A stretch of 53,544 bases of DNA from Myxococcales bacterium (GTDB lineage: Bacteria > Myxococcota_A > Polyangia > Palsa-1104): assembly GCA_003170275.1 (NCBI GenBank), contig PNAM01000084.1, positions 1 through 53,544 of the forward strand. Direction: 5' to 3'. The position numbers and the translations under genes are program-made. This document shows, piece by piece, positions 51,704 to 53,544 of this stretch; position 1 is the first letter of the stretch, and each line of letters begins with the position of its first letter. The notes under the pieces were generated by a model, which was not told the DNA's origin, ran no database searches, and saw only the letters and a program-made list of their open reading frames with translations.

Positions 51704-52933
51704 GTGGACTTCGACGTGGCGATCGCGGGCGCAGGCCCGGCTGGCGTGTCGTGCGCGGTCGCGCTCGTGCGCAAGGATCCGTCGCTGAGGGGCAGGGTGG
51801 TGCTGTTCGACCGCGCCCGCTTCCCGCGCGCCAAGCCGTGCGGCGGCGGACTCACCGGACACGCCGACGAAGCGATGCGCGCGCTCGGCCTCGAGCTGAC
51901 GGTGCCCCACCTGGCGTCGCCCAACGCGACGGTGACGTTCGGCAGCCTCAGCCGCGCCGTGCGCCTGCAGCGACCGGTGAAGGTGGTGCGGCGCGAGGAG
52001 TTCGACGCCAGCCTGGTTCAGCAGGCGCGCGATCTGGGCATCGAGGTGCGCGAGGCGACGCCCGTCGAGGGCTTCTCCGTCGACGCCGGCGGGGTGAGCT
52101 TCGGCGCCGGCGGGCGCACGCTCTCGGCGCGCGTGCTGGTGGGCGCCGACGGGGTCGGCTCGGCCGTGCGCAAGCACCTGCACCACGATCAGCGCTCGAC
52201 GCCCATCCGCTTGTTCCGGCTCGAGGTCCCCGCCGGCCGCACCGGCTGGGCCCGCGACACGATGTTGTACGACTTCACCGCCATGGCTGACGGGCTGCGC
52301 GGCTATCTGTGGATCTTCCCGGCTCCCGGCGATCGCCTCAACGTCGGGCTCATGCACTACCCGTCCTCTCGAGGCGCGGCGCTCTCGGGCGCGGACCTGA
52401 CCGCGTTGCTCGCGCGTCACCTGCAGCGCTTCGGCGTGCACCTGGACGCGCCTGCGCGCGGCTGGCCGGCCTGGGGCTACACCCCGTCGGCGCCGGTCTC
52501 CGCGCCGCGGCTGCTCCTGTGCGGCGACGCGGCGGGCATCGACGGGCTCACCGGCGAAGGGATCGCGGTGGGCATGGAGCAGGGCCTGTTGTGCGGCGAC
52601 CAGATCCTGCACGCGCTCGGCAGCGGCGACTTCGGCTTTCGCGGCTATCGCCGGGCGATGCGCCGCGCGACCGTGGGCCGCGAGCTGGCCATCGACCGCT
52701 GGCTGGCCCGACTGCTCTATGGCGGCGACGCCTGGCGGCGCTGGCTATCGCTGGTGCTGTGCGACGACCGCGTGCTCGACCTGTACGCCGCCCGCGTGTG
52801 CGGCTCGCTGGTGCTGGCCGACCACAAGCGCGAGCTGGTGATGGCCCTGTTGCGCCACGTCTTCCGCTCCGGAAATCGCCGCCAGCGACTCGCATTGGCG
52901 GGCCCGCCCGACAGAATTCTGAGCGTGAGCTAA
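51704..52933 (+). CDS. FAD-dependent oxidoreductase, geranylgeranyl-reductase family
   Basis: 409 residues. N-terminal FAD loop VAIAGAGPAGVSCAVAL (5-21). The family motif KPCGGGLTGHADEA follows at about 46-59. GADGVGSAVRK and the second FAD motif LLCGDAAGIDGLTGEGIAVGMEQG (in two parts) complete the fold. Members reduce isoprenoid double bonds or act in menaquinone and carotenoid-like pathways; the substrate here is unknown. Solitary, between a lipoprotein and an HU/IHF gene on the other strand. Confidence 0.88.
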   Translation: MDFDVAIAGAGPAGVSCAVALVRKDPSLRGRVVLFDRARFPRAKPCGGGLTGHADEAMRALGLELTVPHLASPNATVTFGSLSRAVRLQRPVKVVRREEFDASLVQQARDLGIEVREATPVEGFSVDAGGVSFGAGGRTLSARVLVGADGVGSAVRKHLHHDQRSTPIRLFRLEVPAGRTGWARDTMLYDFTAMADGLRGYLWIFPAPGDRLNVGLMHYPSSRGAALSGADLTALLARHLQRFGVHLDAPARGWPAWGYTPSAPVSAPRLLLCGDAAGIDGLTGEGIAVGMEQGLLCGDQILHALGSGDFGFRGYRRAMRRATVGRELAIDRWLARLLYGGDAWRRWLSLVLCDDRVLDLYAARVCGSLVLADHKRELVMALLRHVFRSGNRRQRLALAGPPDRILSVS

Positions 52934-53263
52934 CTAGCCGGAAGCTGACATAGGAGTCGGGGGCGACGTCTTCGAGGCCTTCTCGGCCGCGGCGTTGACG
53001 CGCTCCTTGAGCTCCTTGCCGACCTTGAAGAACGGCAGGCGCTTCGGCTGGACCCCGACCGGGTCGCCGGTACGGGGATTGCGGCCCTCGTACGCCTTGT
53101 AATGGCGGATCTCGAAGCTACCGAACCCACGGATTTCAATTCGCTCGCCCTTCTTGAGCGACTCTTCCATGGAGTCAAAGATGCAGTTGACGATCAGCTC
53201 GGCCTTGCCCTTGGGCAGGTGGAGCTTGTTGGCGACCAATTCGATCAGGTCGCTCTTCGTCAT
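52934..53263 (-). CDS. ihfB: HU/IHF-family DNA-bending protein (IHF-beta-like)
   Basis: 109 residues from ATG 53263. TKSDLIELVANKL starts the helical dimer domain, and GERIEIRGFGSFEIRHY and EGRNPRTGD form the beta arm with the conserved Pro that intercalates DNA. A Ser/Thr/Pro/Ala tail of about 20 residues is extra. The wording is closest to IHF-beta. ATG 53293 and 53308 upstream are in frame, but the family starts MTKSDL and an AAGGAAG site precedes 53263. Confidence 0.93.
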   Translation of the reverse strand: MTKSDLIELVANKLHLPKGKAELIVNCIFDSMEESLKKGERIEIRGFGSFEIRHYKAYEGRNPRTGDPVGVQPKRLPFFKVGKELKERVNAAAEKASKTSPPTPMSASG

Positions 53264-53314
53264 GCTGCCTTCTTCCTTCCGAGTACCTTGCATAGCCCCT
53301 GCCTCCACTCAGTC

Positions 53315-53343
53315 ACCGTAGCCCTGTCACCTGGCGAGATCAA
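53315..53343 (-). promoter_or_regulatory. Promoter of the HU/IHF gene
   Basis: TTGATC (53343-53338), 17 bases, TACGGT (53320-53315), leader of about 45 bases to ATG 53263. Confidence 0.55.
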
Positions 53344-53370
53344 GAACAAAAACGCAGGATTGGTCGTACG

Positions 53371-53544
53371 TCAATGACCCGAGTCGAGGTGCTGGCCAAA
53401 TACCGCCCGCAGCGCATCGGAAATCTCGCCGACCGTCGCCCGTGCTTTGACGCTCGAGAGGATGTGCGGAAGCAGGTTTTCGGTCCCACGGGCGGCCCGC
53501 TCGAGCGCTGAAAGTGCTTCGGATGCCGCCTGCTTGTCCCGCTC
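53371..53544 (-). CDS. mcmA1: Methylmalonyl-CoA mutase large subunit (C-terminal end)
   Basis: Only the last 57 codons are in the window. The segment ALSALERAARGTENLLPHIL and then ARATVGEISDALRAVFG is the end of the mutase catalytic subunit without the B12 domain. That agrees with the separate B12 subunit at 47609. The gene continues beyond the right edge; stop TGA at 53373-53371. Confidence 0.9.
   Translation of the reverse strand, partial: ERDKQAASEALSALERAARGTENLLPHILSSVKARATVGEISDALRAVFGQHLDSGH

Overview
The window is a high-GC (roughly 70%), gene-dense stretch of a bacterial chromosome. It most likely comes from a Myxococcota (former deltaproteobacterial) genome. The pointers are two proteins ending in a MYXO-CTERM-type tail (GCGC motif, membrane helix, Arg cluster), a TIGR04563-like small ribbon-helix-helix protein, a DUF4388 protein, AgmX/PglI-like lipoproteins, a YXWGXW lipoprotein and many lipobox-bearing proteins of unknown function. 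No tRNA, rRNA, CRISPR array, insertion sequence or phage gene was seen, and no gene-free stretch exceeds about 170 bases.

Layout. 1-6.3 kb: rho (start of gene, minus), acylphosphatase, a thioesterase/DUF4388 pair (minus), then a long coiled-coil protein with a degenerate methyltransferase-like head and a dinucleotide-binding dehydrogenase (plus). 6.3-9.3 kb: response regulator and a dapA-dapB-murQ operon (minus). 9.5-13.8 kb: membrane protein (plus) and a ribF-DUF4912-GH57 branching enzyme operon (minus). 13.9-16.7 kb: DUF2723 membrane protein with TPRs and a lipoprotein (plus). 16.6-28 kb: a 14-repeat IPT/TIG surface lipoprotein, glutamate dehydrogenase, RsmB-like methyltransferase, YXWGXW lipoprotein, TetR regulator, and a 1268-residue protein that is two surface proteins fused head to tail. 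28-34.4 kb: Cys-rich protein, small membrane/hydrolase/RHH operon, 1-Cys peroxiredoxin, second TetR, DksA, Cys-less TusA-like protein and a TrkA-type K+ channel. 34.4-37.6 kb: lgt, then Rieske and a cytochrome b fused to a dihaem cytochrome c. 37.6-41.2 kb: HEAT-repeat lipoprotein, a small anchored protein and a kelch-like lipoprotein.

41.3-50.9 kb is one tightly packed, operon-like block of 11 genes: thiolase, 3-hydroxyacyl-CoA dehydrogenase, crotonase, acyl-CoA dehydrogenase, two AgmX/PglI-like lipoproteins, a second acyl-CoA dehydrogenase, the B12-binding subunit of methylmalonyl-CoA mutase, a secreted bicupin of atypical base composition, a third acyl-CoA dehydrogenase, and the mutase chaperone MeaB. 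Together these suggest breakdown of short and branched acyl-CoAs to acetyl-CoA and propionyl-CoA, with the latter passing through methylmalonyl-CoA to succinyl-CoA. The large mutase subunit is at the right edge on the opposite strand, after a lipoprotein, a geranylgeranyl-reductase-type flavoprotein and an HU/IHF protein.

Two observations stand out. First, the fused protein at 24169-27975 carries a complete MYXO-CTERM tail in its middle whose Arg cluster is also the n-region of a second lipoprotein signal (RRRRLALFVLLGLAGC). It reads as a natural polyprotein of two lipoproteins. Second, about fifteen genes that begin a transcription unit have a -10-like hexamer (often TGC-TAG-NNT) ending only 6-11 bases before the start codon, mostly without a Shine-Dalgarno sequence. 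Six of these also have a well-placed -35 hexamer. Leaderless transcription therefore looks like a major mode in this genome. All functional calls rest on recognisable motifs in the translated sequence, not on database searches.
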